DNA of 64,000 bases from Gluconacetobacter tumulicola (GTDB taxonomy: Bacteria; Pseudomonadota; Alphaproteobacteria; Acetobacterales; Acetobacteraceae): NCBI RefSeq assembly GCF_014174215.1, contig NZ_JABEQL010000009.1:1-64000 (forward strand), read 5' to 3'. The stretch's first letter is position 1; every line of letters begins with the position of its first letter. The notes beneath the pieces were generated by a model. The model had not been told where the DNA came from. It was given only the letters and a program-made list of their open reading frames with translations, and searched no databases. The translations under genes were made by a program, and so were the position numbers. Below are positions 40,601 to 55,600 of the stretch, piece after piece.

Positions 40601-43600
40601 GCGTGTCGACCGGCCCGATCAGGCTGGCAGCCGGCGGCCCGGCCGGAGCCGGGGCCTGGTCCGCGCCGGATTCGTCATCCGATTGCGCGGCGGCCGGGGC
40701 GCTGGCGGCGCCATGGGCATGGCGCCGGCGCGGCGCGGCATCCGCCAGAGAACCGGTGGCGGCCAGCAAGGCCGTCCCGGCCAGAAGAAACCTTCGGGTT
40801 TGCACGTTCATCCCTATTCGACGACGATCCGGGCGCCGGTCATTCCGTCGCCCAAAAGCTGGTCCAGCGCCCGATCCGCCCCGGCGACATTCATAAAGGG
40901 CCCGACATGGACCCTCCAGGCCGCCCGGCCATGATCCTGCACCGGTATCACCCGGCCACCGGTCCGCGCGGCGGCCACCTGGGCATAGCGCAGGGTGGAA
41001 AACGTTCCCGCATCCACCCACAACATTCCGCCCTGGACATATCCCTGCCGCACCTCAGGCGGCAGGTCGCGCATCAGCGCCGAAACATCGGCCGCCCCGA
41101 CCGTGCTGGCCGGCACCGAAACGATCGTCCCGCCGGTGCCCGGACGATCCAGCGATTCCGTGCGGATCTGGCCGACCGGCGCTGCCGAGACATCCAGATG
41201 CTGGCCGCCCGGCAGGGCCTCGGCCAGTTGCTCGTTCTCGGCCTCATGCCCGATGATCTCGACCTGCACCGGATTGGCGCCGATCCCCAGCAGGGCGGCC
41301 ACACGGGGCGTCAGGCCGATCAGCCGTCCGCGCGCTTCCGGCCCCCGATCGTTCAGGCGGATGGTCAGCTCCCGCCCGTTCTCCAGATTGCGCACAGTCA
41401 CGATCGCCGGCAGTTGCAGGGTGGCATGGCGGCCGGTCAGGGATTGCGGATCGTAATGCTCGCCGTCCGTGGTGACATAGGGCGTCTGGTCGGGGTCGGC
41501 GACTGCCAGCCCGGTCTGCCGATAGCCGAAATCCTCGCGCGGATACTGCCACACCCCGTCCATCTGGTAGGGTGCGCCCAGGACGTAATGCGGATCGGCT
41601 GGCGGCAATGGCGGTTCGGCCCGATGACAGCCCGCCAGCCCAAGCACGGCCAGCATCACCGGAAAGGCACGGCGCGTCACGTGACGTCGCGGCCCAGCAG
41701 GCCAACGGCCAGCGCGTAGAAATCCGACGGGTTGTAGCGGCGGATCACCGAAAAATTGCGATAGACCATAAAGGCCTCGCCCCCCGGCCCATCCGGGCGG
41801 ATCACCGCCCCGCGAATATCGGTGCGCGAAAACGCGTGTCCATCCGCCCTGCGCACGCCCTGCGCCATCCATTCTTCCAGGGTGCGCACATTGCCGCGCC
41901 CCAGTTCGGCCTGCGCCACCGTCGCGGGCACCGTGACCTCCTGCCCCCAGGGCTCGCCCGCCACCCAGCCGCAACGGGCCAGATAATTGGCGATCGACGC
42001 CATGACGTCCGGTTCGCTGTTCCAGATGTCGCGGCGGCCGGTGCCGGTGAAATCGACCGCGTAACGCAGATAGGCACTGGGCATGAACTGGGGCTGCCCC
42101 ATCGCGCCGGCATAGCTGCCCAGCATCGAATCGGGTTCGACATCCCCATGGTCCAGAATGCGCAGCGCATTCATCAGCTCTGACCGAAAGAACGACGCCC
42201 GCCGCCCGTCATAGGCCAGCGTGGCCAGCGCGTCCGCGACATGGAACGTCCCCATCCGCGTGCCGTAAGCCGATTCCAGTCCCCAGATCCCCACCAGCGG
42301 CTGGCGATCGACGCTGTACCGCCCGCTGACCTCCGCCAGCAATGTGGCCCGGCTACCCGCCGCCGCACGCCCATCGGCAATTTTCTTCGGTGTCAGCACC
42401 TTCTGGCGATACTGGGCCCAGGTCAGGGTGAATTCAGGTTGGTGGCGGTCCAGTTCCAGGACTCGCGCATTGGGCGCCTGCAAGGCCAGGGCCCGGTCGA
42501 TGATCGCGGCCGACAATCCATGCCCCACCGCCTCGGCCCGTACGCCGGCCAGAAACGCGGCATAAGATTGCTCCGCCGCGCGCGCCGTGGGCACGCCGGC
42601 GGCGAAAGCGGCCGAGGCCGACAGCAGGAAATCACGGCGTCCGATCATGAGGAAAGCTGTGCCACAATCCGCCGGGGGCTTTCAATCCTCGCCGCTGTCG
42701 GCAGGCGATTTGTCGGTGGTGGCGAAGCATGCCACAAGGTCCCCAATCCGGGCACCGCCCCGGCCGGCCCGTCCGGCGGCCGCGCGGAACGGATTCCATG
42801 GGCAAGAGGTTCACGACGTGAGGATTCCGACCCGCTTCTTTCTGCCGTTCCGGGATTGAACGGCGGCGCCACGGTCATGTTTCCCTCACTCTCCGCCCTG
42901 TTCGCCAAAGCCGGTGCCGCGCCCGCAATCCAGGCGCTGGTCATCATCATCGGCACGTTCATCCTCGAAGACGCCGCGACCATCCTGACCGCCATGGAGG
43001 TCCAGACCGGCCAGGTCGCCCTGCCCGTTGCCTTACTCGCGCTTTATGTCGGGATCGTGGCCGGCGACCTGGGCCTGTACGGCTTGGGCAGGCTCGCGGC
43101 CCTGTGGCCGGCGGCCCGGCGGTGGGTCAAGGTCCCCCAGGACGAGAATGGCGGAAACTGGTTCGGCCGGAACGTGTTCCGCATCGTGTTCATCAGCCGC
43201 TTCATCCCCGGCGCCCGGTTGCCGCTCTATACGGCGTGCGGGTTTTTCGGCGCATCGGTGCGTCGCTTCGCCCTGGCGGCCATCCTGGCAACCCTGATCT
43301 GGACAACATTGCTCTTCGCGGTATCGCTACAGGTCGGCCATTTCCTGATCACGCATCTGGGTGCATGGAAATGGGCCGGAATGGGAGGATTCGCCCTGAC
43401 CATCCTTCTCGTCGGCCGGATCGTGGCCAATGTGCGGAGTCCGTCCCGATGACCCATGCCTCCACCGCAGCCACGCCCCAGGCCGGCGCATCCCGGCCAC
43501 CCTCTCCGCTGTCGATGTTCGAATTCTGGCCGGGCTGGGCCTTCTACACCCCCATCGTCCTCTACTGGATTCTGATGGGGCTGCGGCATGGCGACCTCAG

Positions 43601-46600
43601 CCTGCCCACCGCCGCAAATCCACGGATCGAAACCGGCGGGCTGTGCGGCGAAAGCAAGACCGACATTCTGGACATGGCCGGCGACGTCGCGCGCCAGTGG
43701 ATCGCACCTTACACCACCGTCGCCACCGGCTCGACCGACGACGAGGCCGCGGCGACCGCGGCCCTGGCACGGGCCGGGCTGACGCTGCCGGTGGTCCTGA
43801 AGCCGGATATCGGATGCAACGGCACGGGCGTGAAGCTGGTCACGACTCCCCGGGAACTGGCCACGGCCCTGGCCCTGTTCCCCGCCGGAATCCGGCTGGT
43901 GATGCAGCGCCTGATCCCCTACGAGCACGAGGCCGGCATCTTCTACATCCGCCATCCGGACGAAGAGCGGGGCCGGATCACGTCGATGACCTACAAGGAA
44001 GCACCAGTTCTGGTCGGGGATGGCCGCTCGACCGTCCGCCAGCTGATCGACGCCGATGCCCGCACCCGCCTGGTGCCGCATCTCTACCTGCCCCGGCTCG
44101 GTACGCGGGTGCATGACATCCTGCCGGCGGGCGAGACGATGCGCCTGGTCTTCGCCGGCAATCATTGCAAGGGCTCGATCTTCCGCAACGGCGCCGACGA
44201 CGTCACCCCGGCCCTGACGGAACAGATCGACCGGATCATGCGCGACATACCGGATTTCCATTTCGGGCGAATCGACCTGAAATTCGAATCGGTAGCCGCA
44301 CTCCGACTCGGCCATGGGTTCGAGATCATCGAAATCAACGGTGTGGGATCCGAGGCAACCCATATCTGGGATTCGCGCACCACATTGCGCGAGGCCTATG
44401 CCGCGCAGTTCATGCATTACCGCGAAACGTTTCGCATCGGCGCAAAGAAGAAGAAGGCCGGCTGGCGATCGGCCGGGGCCTTCACGATGCTGCGTTACTG
44501 GCGTCGCCAGAAGAAACTCCTGGCCTCCTATCCGCTTAATGACTGAGAGCCGGTTCAGCAGCGCCGCACCGGGCAATCCGGCGCGCGCTACGGCGTCGAA
44601 TCGGAGGACAGGCCGCCATTCCCGAAGATATAATTACTGACCTGCTGCTCCAGGCTGACAGCTTCCTGCGCGTTGGTAATCACCGCGCCGGGAGCCAGCC
44701 GCTCCTTCGCCGTGCCGGGCTGGATCATCAGCGAATCGTCGCTGGTCATGGTCGCGCTGCCGATCATCACCCCGCTGTCGGCCGGCAGGGACAGCGCCCG
44801 ATCCACCGTAAAGCGCACATTCGCCACCGCCATCACAGGATCCAGGACAATGTCGGTCACACGCCCCACGGGCACGCCGGCCAACTGGACATCCGCCCCC
44901 ACATGCAGCCCATTGGCCGAAATGAACCGCGCCGTCAGCGGATAGCGATCATGACTCAGGTCGGTCTGCGAGGCCCGGGCGTAGACGTAGAATACGGCCG
45001 CCACCAGCAGGACCAGGCTGCTGAAGACGATCGCGCTTCCTTTTTCCCGCACCAAATGCCCCTCTCCTCTTCCCGTTGACCCACAATTCGCCACACTCTC
45101 CGGCAAGTGCTTGCCGAACTGATAAAAAATGGGCACCACGCCAGTCTAAATCGCCATGGACAGCCGGACAATGACAGTTTTCCAAGCCATCATGATCGCG
45201 ATCCTCCAGGGGGCGACCGAACTCTTTCCGGTCAGCAGCCTGGGCCACGCCGTCATTGTCCCCGCCCTGCTCGGCTGGGTGTTCGACCCGCAGGGGGAAA
45301 TCTTCCTCCCCTTCCTGGTCATGCTGCATCTGGGGACGGCCGTCGCGCTGCTGTATTTCTTCCGTAGCGACTGGGTGGCCATCTTCCAGGGCATCACCGG
45401 CCGCAGCGGCAGCCAGCGACAGGCCGAGAGCATCCACATCCTCGCCCTGCTGATCGTGGCGACCATTCCCGCCGTCATCATCGGCGGGCTGCTGGAACAT
45501 TGGCTGCGCGCACTGTTCGGGAGCGCCCGCTATGCCGCCATCTTCCTCGTCCTCAACGGCTTCCTGCTGCTGATCGCCGACCGGCTGCGCGGCAGCCGCG
45601 CCATCCAGCTCGGGCGCCCCATCGCATCGCTCACCTATGCCGATGCCCTGATCATCGGCCTGTGGCAGTGCCTCGCCTTCTTCCCCGGCATCTCCCGCTC
45701 GGGGGCCACCATGGTCGGCGGCCTGTTCCGCAGGCTCAACCATGAAGGCGCCGCGCATTTCTCGTTCCTGATGGCCCAGCCGGTCATCATCGGTGCCGCG
45801 GTACGCGAGGCCGCGCACATGCGCCACGTCACCCTCGCACCCGGACAGATGCAGTTGGCCACCGTGGCCGCGGTGGTGGCGGCCGTGACCGCCCTGGCCA
45901 GCACCGCCTTCCTGATGCGCTATTTCCGCCAGCACGAGCAGTGGGCGCTGCGCCCGTTCGGCTATTACTGCATCATTGCCGGTGCCATCGCCTATTTCGT
46001 CCTCGGCCATTAAGAGGCCGTTTGCAAAGTGCTGCCGCGCCGCCAATCCGACGCGCGTTTGTGGCACTTCGCTGCTTACCGCGCGTGCCGGCCCGCTCCT
46101 GCCCGGCATCGACACGTTTCAAACGGCCTCATAGCATTCCGGATATCATGACACGCTCCCTTCGCCCCCTGCTGGCGATCACCGCCCTGCTCGCCCTCGC
46201 CGCACCGGCCGCCGCGCCGGCCGCAACCGCCAATCTGGCCGTCGAACAGGTCTCGCGCATGGATACGCCGTGGTGGCACCAGCGCTTCGCCGACAAGCAG
46301 GCGGAAATCACCAGCGGCCGTTACGATCTGGTGTGGCTGGGGGATTCCATCACCCAGAACTGGGAGCGCAACGGGCCGGAACCCTGGCGCGATTTCGCAC
46401 CGGTCTGGCAGCATTATTACGGCGACCGGCACGCCATCAATCTGGGCTTCAAGGGCGACAGCACCTGCCATGTCCTGTGGCGGCTGGCCCATGGCGAGCT
46501 GGATTTCCGCACCCCGCCACGCCTGTTCGTGGTCGTGATCGGCGCCAATAATTTCGGCCATGTCCATACCGACGCGGCCCATACCTATCCCGGCATCACC

Positions 46601-49600
46601 CGCATCGCCGATGCGATCCATGCCCGCTTCCCGACCACGCAAATCCTGCTGCTGGAGGTCCTGCCCTCGATCCGCTCGGCCTGGGTCAGCGCGAACACCC
46701 GGCAGCTGAACAGCATGCTGGCGGCGGATATCCGCCGGGGCCGCCCGTGGCTGCACCTGCAGGATGCCGGAGCGGCCGTGGAAGCAAACGGCGCGCCCGA
46801 CCCGTCACGCTTCCTGGACCCGCACCTGACCCCGCCCGACCCGCCGCTCCACCCGACGGCGGCTGCACAACAGGACATCGCACGGATCATCGAGCCGACC
46901 GTGGCCACGATCCTGGGCGACCACCGCCACTAAGCGGCCTGGCTACACATGCGCGCCGGCGGCAATCCGGCGCGCGTTGCCTGCCATCTTGCACAGGAAC
47001 AGCTTTTGCAACGATACAGGCTTTCCCCGATCTGATATTGTGAATTTTATGTCTCTCCCGCCAGCTTCTACCAGCCGCCTGCGGCTTCGCAAAACCATCC
47101 AGCAAATCGAATCCGAGAGCCAGAACCACGGGTTACGGCGCACCCTTGGTCCCATCCAGCTGATGATGCTGGGTATCGGCTCGACCATCGGCGCCGGAAT
47201 TTACGTCATGACGGGCACCGCCGCCGCCAATTACGCGGGCCCGGCCATCCTGCTCTCGTTCCTCGTCGCCGGCCTGGCATGCCTGTTCACCGCGCTGTCG
47301 TACGGCGAACTGGCCTCCACGATGCCGGTTTCCGGTTCGGCCTACAGCTATGCCTATGTCTCGATGGGCGAGGGTGCGGCCTGGGCGGTCGGCTGGCTGC
47401 TGCTGCTGGAATATGGCGTGTCCTGCGCCGGCGTAGCGGCAGGCTTTTCCGGATACGCCACCAGCCTGCTCCACGATCTGGGCGTCCATGTGCCCACGTT
47501 CCTGAGTACCACCCTGGTCCAGACCTTGCCCACGGCCCACGGCGCCAGCCTGCTGGTGGCCCCCAGGCTCGATCTGGTGGGCGCCCTGTCGGTGGTCGTG
47601 GTCACGGGGCTGCTGGTTCTCGGCATCGAGGAATCGGCACGGATCAACACGCTGATCGTGTTCGTGAAGGTCGGCGTGCTGATGCTCTTCCTGGTCTTCG
47701 GCATCCGCTACGTCCATCCCCGCAACCTGCTGCCCTTCATTCCGCCCAGCGAAGGCGGGTTTCATTTCGGGGTGCCCGGCATCTTTCGCGCCGCCTCGGT
47801 GATCTTCTTCGCCTATGTGGGGTTCGAGACCGTGTCGACCGCCTCGGCCGAAGCCCGCAACCCGAAGCGGGACGTGCCGCTGGGCATCATCGGCTCGCTG
47901 GTGTTCTGCACGCTGGTCTATATGTGCGTTGCAACGGTGCTGATCGGGGTCGTTCCCTTCCGCCAGCTGGGCGTGGCCGACCCGCTGGCCATCGCCGTCG
48001 ACGCGATCGGCCAGCCCTGGCTGGCGCTGATGATCAAGGTCGGCGCCGTGGTCGGCCTCTGCTCGGTGATCCTGGGCCTGCTCTATGGCCAGACCCGCGT
48101 CTTCTTCACCATCGCCCGCGACGGGCTGCTGCCGCCGATCTTCTGCCGCCTGCATCCCACCTTCCGCACGCCCTGGGTCGGGACCATGGTACTGGGCGCG
48201 ATCGTGGCGGTCGCCACCGCAACACTGCCGATCGACATCATCAGCGACCTGGTCAGCCTGGGCACCGCCGCCGCCTTCGGCATCGTCTGCTTCACGGTCA
48301 TCTGGCAGCGCAACGCACGGCCCGATCTTCCGCGTCCCTTCAGCGTGCCCCTCGGGGGCATCCGGATCGGCGGCGTGTGGATCGGCGTGGTGCCGGCGCT
48401 GGGCATCCTGTTCTGCCTGATCATGGCCGGTCCGCTGTTCGTGGACATGGTCCGCGCATTGTTCAACGGCAACCCGCTGCCGATGATCCTGCTGGGCACC
48501 TATGTGATACTGGGCATCCTCAGCTACATACTCTACGGCCACTCCCACTCGCGCCTGGGCCGGGAAGACAGCACGGCAATCGTTTAAAAGCCTGACCGGA
48601 AATGCGCGCTGGTGGCGATCCGACACGCGTTTCCTGTGCTTCGCGGCTCACGGCCAGCAAGGCCGCTCCGCTGCGATGCTCGGAAACACACGACGGGCGC
48701 GACCCTTCGGGCCGCTCTCGCTCACCAGCCCACATTTCCAGTCAGGCTTTGGATGAATAGCGGGCGGCCGATAAAGCCGCCCGCACTATGCATGGGCTGG
48801 CGCTTACGGGCCGGAGGGGCCGGTATAGGCCCCCGGCGGGGGCCGATCGATCAGGGGCGCCACCATCAGGGCCTCCTGCCCCGCCAGGGACGAGACATGG
48901 GCCAGCCGCTCGCGCGGCAGGGCCTCGGGGCACTCGTCCCGCAGAAAGACGATGATCTTTTCCCGAATCTCGCACCGCAGATCCCAGCTCACCATCGCCG
49001 AGCGCGCGCTGGCGATGATTCGCACGGTCATGACCTGGGCGCTGCAATCGGCCACCTGCACATCGAACACCTTGCCATCCCACAGCGGGCTGGCATGCAC
49101 GATCTCACGCAGGCGCACGCGGATACGGTCCATGGGCGCATGGAAATCGACATACAGGAACACCACGCCGATCAGCGCCGCCGAATTATGGGTCCAGTTC
49201 TGGAACGGATTTTCCAGGAACCAGGAGATCGGCACGATATGCCGCCGCCAGTCCCAGACCCGCAGCACGACATAGGTGGCGGTGATTTCCTCCACCCACG
49301 CCCAGTCGCCATTGATGATGATCAGATCTTCCATGCGAATCGGCTGCGTCATGGCGATCTGCATGCCCGCGATCAGATTGGTCAGCAGCGGACGGGCCGC
49401 CAGGCCCACCACCACGGAGGCCGCGCCCGCCGACGCAAACAGGCTCAGCCCATATTCCCGCACCGATTCGAACGTCATCAGCGCCGATCCGACCGTCAGC
49501 AGCCCGACCAGAATATCCGCCATGCGCCGCAGCACGCGGACCTGGGTCATGTGAGTGCGCAGCAGGATATCGTCGCGGTCATCCTTGCCGGTGATCCGCG

Positions 49601-52600
49601 CCAGATAGGCATCGGACAGGATGCGCATGGCCACGATCGCGGCATAGCCCACCATCAGCACGAACAGCACCAGCAGCCCATGGCCGGCCCATTGCATCGT
49701 GCGATAGGAAAAGTCTGAAACCGGTAGCGCGGTCCCAACGAAGATAATCGCCAGCATCACCCGCGCCGGACGCTGCATCGCCGTCGTGAACGACCGGACG
49801 AACGCCCCCCTCTTCTGTCCCGGAATGCGCAGGACCAGCTTGGTCATGATCCGGCTACAGATCTCGGCCATCAGCACCGCCGCGCACAGCATCAGTACCG
49901 AGGCCATGGTGGCGGGGAGCCAGTCGAAGGACTCGCGAATCTGGGTCAGGAGGTCGATGAAGGCGCTTTTCACGAATCCGGGTTCACTCTTTCCGTAGGG
50001 GCAACGCGGAATGCCGACGGCATGAATGGCGTCATATCAATGGGGACGAGGCGCTTCTTTAACCATGATGAGAGCCCTCACTTCAAACACGATCCGTGGG
50101 TTGACTTTACCCGGACGGGGCGATATCTCCCACCTCACCGACATGATGGCGGCGTAGCTCAGCGGTAGAGCAGGGGAATCATAATCCCTTGGTCGGCGGT
50201 TCAAATCCGTCCGCCGCTACCATCGGTCGGTCTTTTCACTCTATACAGACAATCCGGTCAGGCCCGCACATGGCGGGCCCTGAGCCGTCATCGTGAGTTC
50301 GTCCCGCTCAGGATGGCGGGACGCCTGCCCGGGCGGCGGCGACGTCCTCGGCCGTCACATGGCCGACCCGATTCCCGAAATGACCGATGGCATAGTTCGC
50401 GATGTCGGCCAGATCCTGGTTGCGATATTCGGGCCCGAATGCCGGCATGATCATCGCCCCATGCGCGCTTTGCAGCGTTACGCCCTCAACCATGGTCCGG
50501 ACCAGATTCCGCCCGTCGATCTCACCCAGGCTGCGCGCGCCCCACAGGGCCGCAAAATCGACCTGCCGGCCATGCCCGTCCGTCAGATGGCATCCGGCAC
50601 AGGCACCGGCGAACAGCCGCCCGCCATTGCTATGATTCGGGCCCGCCTGGGCAAGGGTCTCCGGTGACACGACGCCAACGGTTTCCTCCGAGCGCCGCGC
50701 GGGCAGGCTGCGCAGATAGGTCACCATCGCCGCGATATCCTCCGGCGTCAGATAGCGCAGGCTGTGGCTGACCACCTCCGCCATCGGCCCCACGGCGGTA
50801 CCGCGCCCGTCGGCGTGCCCGGTGGAGAGGTAGGCCGCCAGTTGCGGGTCGCTCCACGCGCCAATGCCGCTATCGACATCCGACGAGATATTATAGGCCA
50901 GCCAGCCATCGATCGGCGCCCCGGCATAGGATTTCGTCACCGACAGCGCCTGGAGCATGTTCCGGGGCGAATGGCATTCGCCGCAATGGCCCGCGGCATC
51001 GACCAGATAGCGCCCCCGGTTCCACGCCGCCGAGCGCCCCGGATCGTCCGCCAGAGGCCCCGACGGGCGATAAAGCAGGTTCCACCCGATCATCGCGAAC
51101 CGGATATTATAGGGAAAGCGCACCTGATTGGCCGGTGCCGGCGCATGGACCGGCCGCAGGGTCATCAGATAGGCGCGAATGGCGCGAACATCCCCCTCCG
51201 TCATCCTGGCGTAGGACGCGTAGGGCATAACGGGATAGAGATGCCGCCAGCCGGGCGCCACGCCGCGACGAACAGCCGCATCGAACTGCGCATCGGTATA
51301 GCGCCCGATCCCGGTTTCACGATCCGGAGTGATATTGGGCGCATAGATGGTGCCGATCCCCGGCAGATCGAACGCGCGCCCCCCGGCGAAGGGGATACCA
51401 CCCGGCTTCGTGTGGCAGACCTCGCAATCCGCCGCCTGTTCCAGATAGGCGCCGCGCCGCGCCAGATCGGCATCCTGCGCCCGCGCAGCAACGCAGGTCA
51501 GCACCATCCCGGCCAGAACGGCCATGCCGGCGGCCCGGCGCCCGAGGCGCATTATGGATGGGCGGCTCATGCCTGCACTCCCGTCAGAGGCAACCGGCGA
51601 TAGCGCCGGCCTGTGGCGGCGGCCATCGCATTGGCCGCGGCGGCGGCGGCGGCGGCCGTCCCGGTCTCGCCGATGCCGCCCGGGTCCTCGGTGCTGTCGA
51701 TCAGATGCACTTCGATGGCCGGGGATTCGTTCATGCGCAGGACCCTGTAGGTATTGAAATTCTTTTCCTGCACCCGCCCCTTCTCCAGCGTAACCTCGTT
51801 GAACAGGGCGGCGCTCAGGCCGAAGATCAGCCCCCCCTCGATCTGCGACACGACCTGGTCGGGATTGACCACCCGTCCGCAATCCACGGCCACGACGGCA
51901 CGGCGGACGCGCACCGTCCCCATCTGGGAGAGCTCGACCTCCATCACGGTGGCGAGGTACGAGCCGAAGACATATTGCAGCGCCACGCCGCGCCCGACGC
52001 CCTCCGGCAGCTTGCTGCCCCACTCCGCCTTCTCGGCCGCCAGGTCCAGCACCGCACGGGCGCGGGGATGGTCGCCCGTCATGCGACGGCGGAACTCCAC
52101 CGGATCGACCTTCGCGCTGGCCGCCAGCTCGTCGATAAAGCTCTCGATGACGAAGACCCCGCGCGTCCCGCCCACCCCTCGCCACCAGGCGGTCACGACC
52201 CCCGGCGCCTCGCGCCGCGCATAATCCAGGAACATCGCGGGGATCGCATAAGGCGTCTCGACCGTCGCGGCCAGCAGGTCGTCATCGACACCATTCGGCA
52301 GCAGCGCCTCGGGCGCCCAGCGCGCAACCACCGCCGGCCCGACGATGCGGTGCGACAACCCGACCAGCTTGCCATGCGCGTCCAGCCCGCCCACCAGATG
52401 GTCGACATAGGCTGGGCGGTACCGGTCCAGCGCCAGGTCCTCCTCGCGGCTCCAGACGATCTTGAGCGGATAGGCCACCTGGCGGGCAAACTGCACCGCC
52501 TGCGTGACATATTCATGCTCCAGCCGCCGTCCGAAGCCGCCGCCGATATACTGGTTGTGCAGAAAGACCTTGTCCTTCGGCAGGCCCGTCACCTCGGCCG

Positions 52601-55600
52601 CCGCATCGCGGGCCCGCATCGGCACTTGGGTGCCCACCCAGATATCGCATCGTTCGGCCGTCACATGCACGGTGCAGTTGATCGGCTCCATAGGCGCATG
52701 TGCCAGCAGCGGCTGCTGATAGACCGCCTCCACCCGCGTCGCGGCCCCGGCAATGGCCCCCTTGGCATCGCCCTTGGTGTGGGCGACGATGGCCGGCCCC
52801 TGCAGGGCCTCATGCAGTCCGCGATAGACCGTCTCCGTGGAGACGGTGGAATTGACCCCCTCGTCCCAGGTGATCTCCAGGGCTTCCAGCCCCTTGCGCG
52901 CGGCCCAGAAATGGTCACCCACCACACAGACCGCGTTGCCGATCGTCAGCACCTCCCGCACGCCGGGAATCTTCCGCGCGGCACTGTCATCGACATGCAG
53001 CAGCACGCCGCCCATCACCGGGCACGCCGCAACGGTGCCGAATTTCATGTCCGGTTGCCGGATGTCGATGCCGAAGGTCGCCGTGCCGGCGACCTTGGCC
53101 GGCCCGTCCAGCCGATGCTGGGCATGTCCGATCAGTCGGAAGGTCGACGGATCGCGCAAGGCGACCGGGCTGGTCGGAACCGGCAGGGCAGCGGCCTCGA
53201 CCGCCAGCTCGCCATAGGTCAGGGTGCGCCCGGTGGGCCCATGGCGCACCATCCCGGCCTCGGTCTGGCACGATGCCGGATCGACCATCCAGCGGTTGGC
53301 CGCCGCGCGGACCAGCAAGGTGCGGGCCACGGCGCCGGCCTCGCGCAGGCTGGTCCAGGTCGCGATCGTCGAGGTCGATCCGCCGGTGGCCTCCGTCCCC
53401 AGCGCCTTGGTGATATAGGCATCGTCCGGCGGCGCCGCTTCGATCTGGATCTGGTCCAGCCCCACGTCCAGTTCCTCGGCGATCAGCATTGCCTCACCCG
53501 TATAGATCCCCTGCCCCATTTCGACATTCGGCAGGATCAGCGTGATGCTGCCATCCGGCGCGATCCGCACGAAGGCGTTGGGGGCGAACGGACCAGTCTG
53601 GTCCTCGACGATCCGCGTCGTCGCCCGCAACGACCCCTGCGGCACCATCGCCGCCATCAGCAGGCCGCCGGCCCCGAGCAAGGCGCGGCGGCGCGAAATC
53701 GCAATCGTTCCGACAGGCATCAGACCGCTCCGGCCACGTTACGGATAGCCGCGCGGATCCGGCGATAGGTGCCGCAACGACAGATATTGCCCGACATCGC
53801 CTGGTCGATTTCGTCATCCGAGGGATGCAGGTTGCTCTTCAGCAGCGCGATGGCCGCCATGATCTGGCCGGGCTGGCAATAGCCGCACTGCACCACATCG
53901 ATATCCAGCCAGGCCTTCGTGACCTCCGTCGCCACCTCGTCCTCGGCCAGTCCCTCGATCGTCGTGACCGGCCGGTCGCCCACCAGCGAGGCCGGCAGCG
54001 AACAGGCCCGCACGGCCTTGCCATCGACATGGACGGTGCAGGCCCCGCATTCGCCGATACCGCAGCCGAATTTCGTGCCCGGCAGCCCCAGGACATCCCG
54101 CAGGACCCACAGCAGCGGCATGTCATCGGGAACATCCACCTGATGCGCCGCGCCGTTTACCTGCAATGTCAGCATACAAATCCTCCGGACCAGACAAATC
54201 GGGTCGCGGGCAGGCAGTCAACCGCCAGCCCACGGTACCGATATCAGAACAGTATCGAACCGACCATGCTCCGCCGCCAACCCCTTCGTTCAGGGTGGGG
54301 GCACCGGCCGGTGCTCCTGTTCGTCGGCCGATACGGGAAGCGCATCCGACAGATCGGCCGTCGCCAGCGCAATTGCCTCATCGGATGGCGTCAGAACCGC
54401 ACTTTCGCCCGGCAACAGCGTCACCCCGGACCGTTCCGACATCTGCCGCACCCGGGTCAACTCATCGAGATTGGCCAGGATTTCCGGATAATCCGCCACC
54501 AGCCGGCGGAAACGCCGCGGGCTCATGCTCAGGAACTGGCCGAACTGCAACGACCGCGTGACCGCCCGCGCCGGCATGCGCGACAGGGCCTCCTCCGCAC
54601 CGATCACGTCACCGGAACCGAACCGGACGTCATGTTCGGGGTAATGGGTCTCGGCCAGGCCCGCGCTGATGAAATAGACGGCCCGGACCCTATGCCCACG
54701 CCGGTACAGCCGCTCGCCCGGCGAGGTGAAATGGATCGACAATTGCGGGGCGAGCGTATGCAGAACCTCGTCCGACAGGCCCCGGAAGACCGGCAGCGCA
54801 CGCATCCGCGCCTCGATCCCGGCCTTGATATTGAATGTCAGGGGAGCGCCCAGATGCCCGCGCCGCCGTTCGACATCGCGATGAAGTTCCCGATGCAGTT
54901 CGTCGCTGATCAGCGATTCCGACAGCAGGGAATCATATTCCTCGCCTTCCAGCCGCAGCGAGACCTGCTGCAGCAGGCGCATTTCCAGCGCCTCCGAATA
55001 GCCCTGGTAATGCAGCCGCAGCGTCTGCAGCGCCTCGTTCAGCAGCTTGCGCTGCCGTTCCAGCACCTCGCCGACGATCTCGCCGATGCGACTGCCCAGC
55101 GTCGGCTCCATGCGGGTGCGCATGAAGCGGATCAGTGACAGCGAGACGAAATAGCTGATCATCAGCATCTCGAACCGCTCGCTCATGCAGGACATCAGCG
55201 GCTGGTCGAAATGAAAGCGATGATGGATCCCCTGCGCCAGCCGGAAACGCAGCGACGGCCGCAGCCGCCGGCGCAGGGCGCGCACATAGCCGAAGCGGCC
55301 TTCCAGCCGGGCACCGTCAACCATCGCCTCGGCCGAACGCAGCAGCGTCTCCATCACCGGCCGCGACAGGCCCTGGATGCGGAACAGGTCCAGCAGGATC
55401 GATCGTTCGCGGTTCGCGATCACGATCAGCGCCAGCGTCACCCTCTGCCGGTCGCCCAGCGCGGTGTCGAAGGTATTGGCCTGCTCCTCCTCCTCTACCT
55501 GCCGGCCCAGCTGGCTGATGACGGTGTCCGACACGGCACGGGAGAAACCCAGTTCCTCGGCCACCTCGCTGGTGCGGTCGCGCACCTCGCCCAGCCCGAT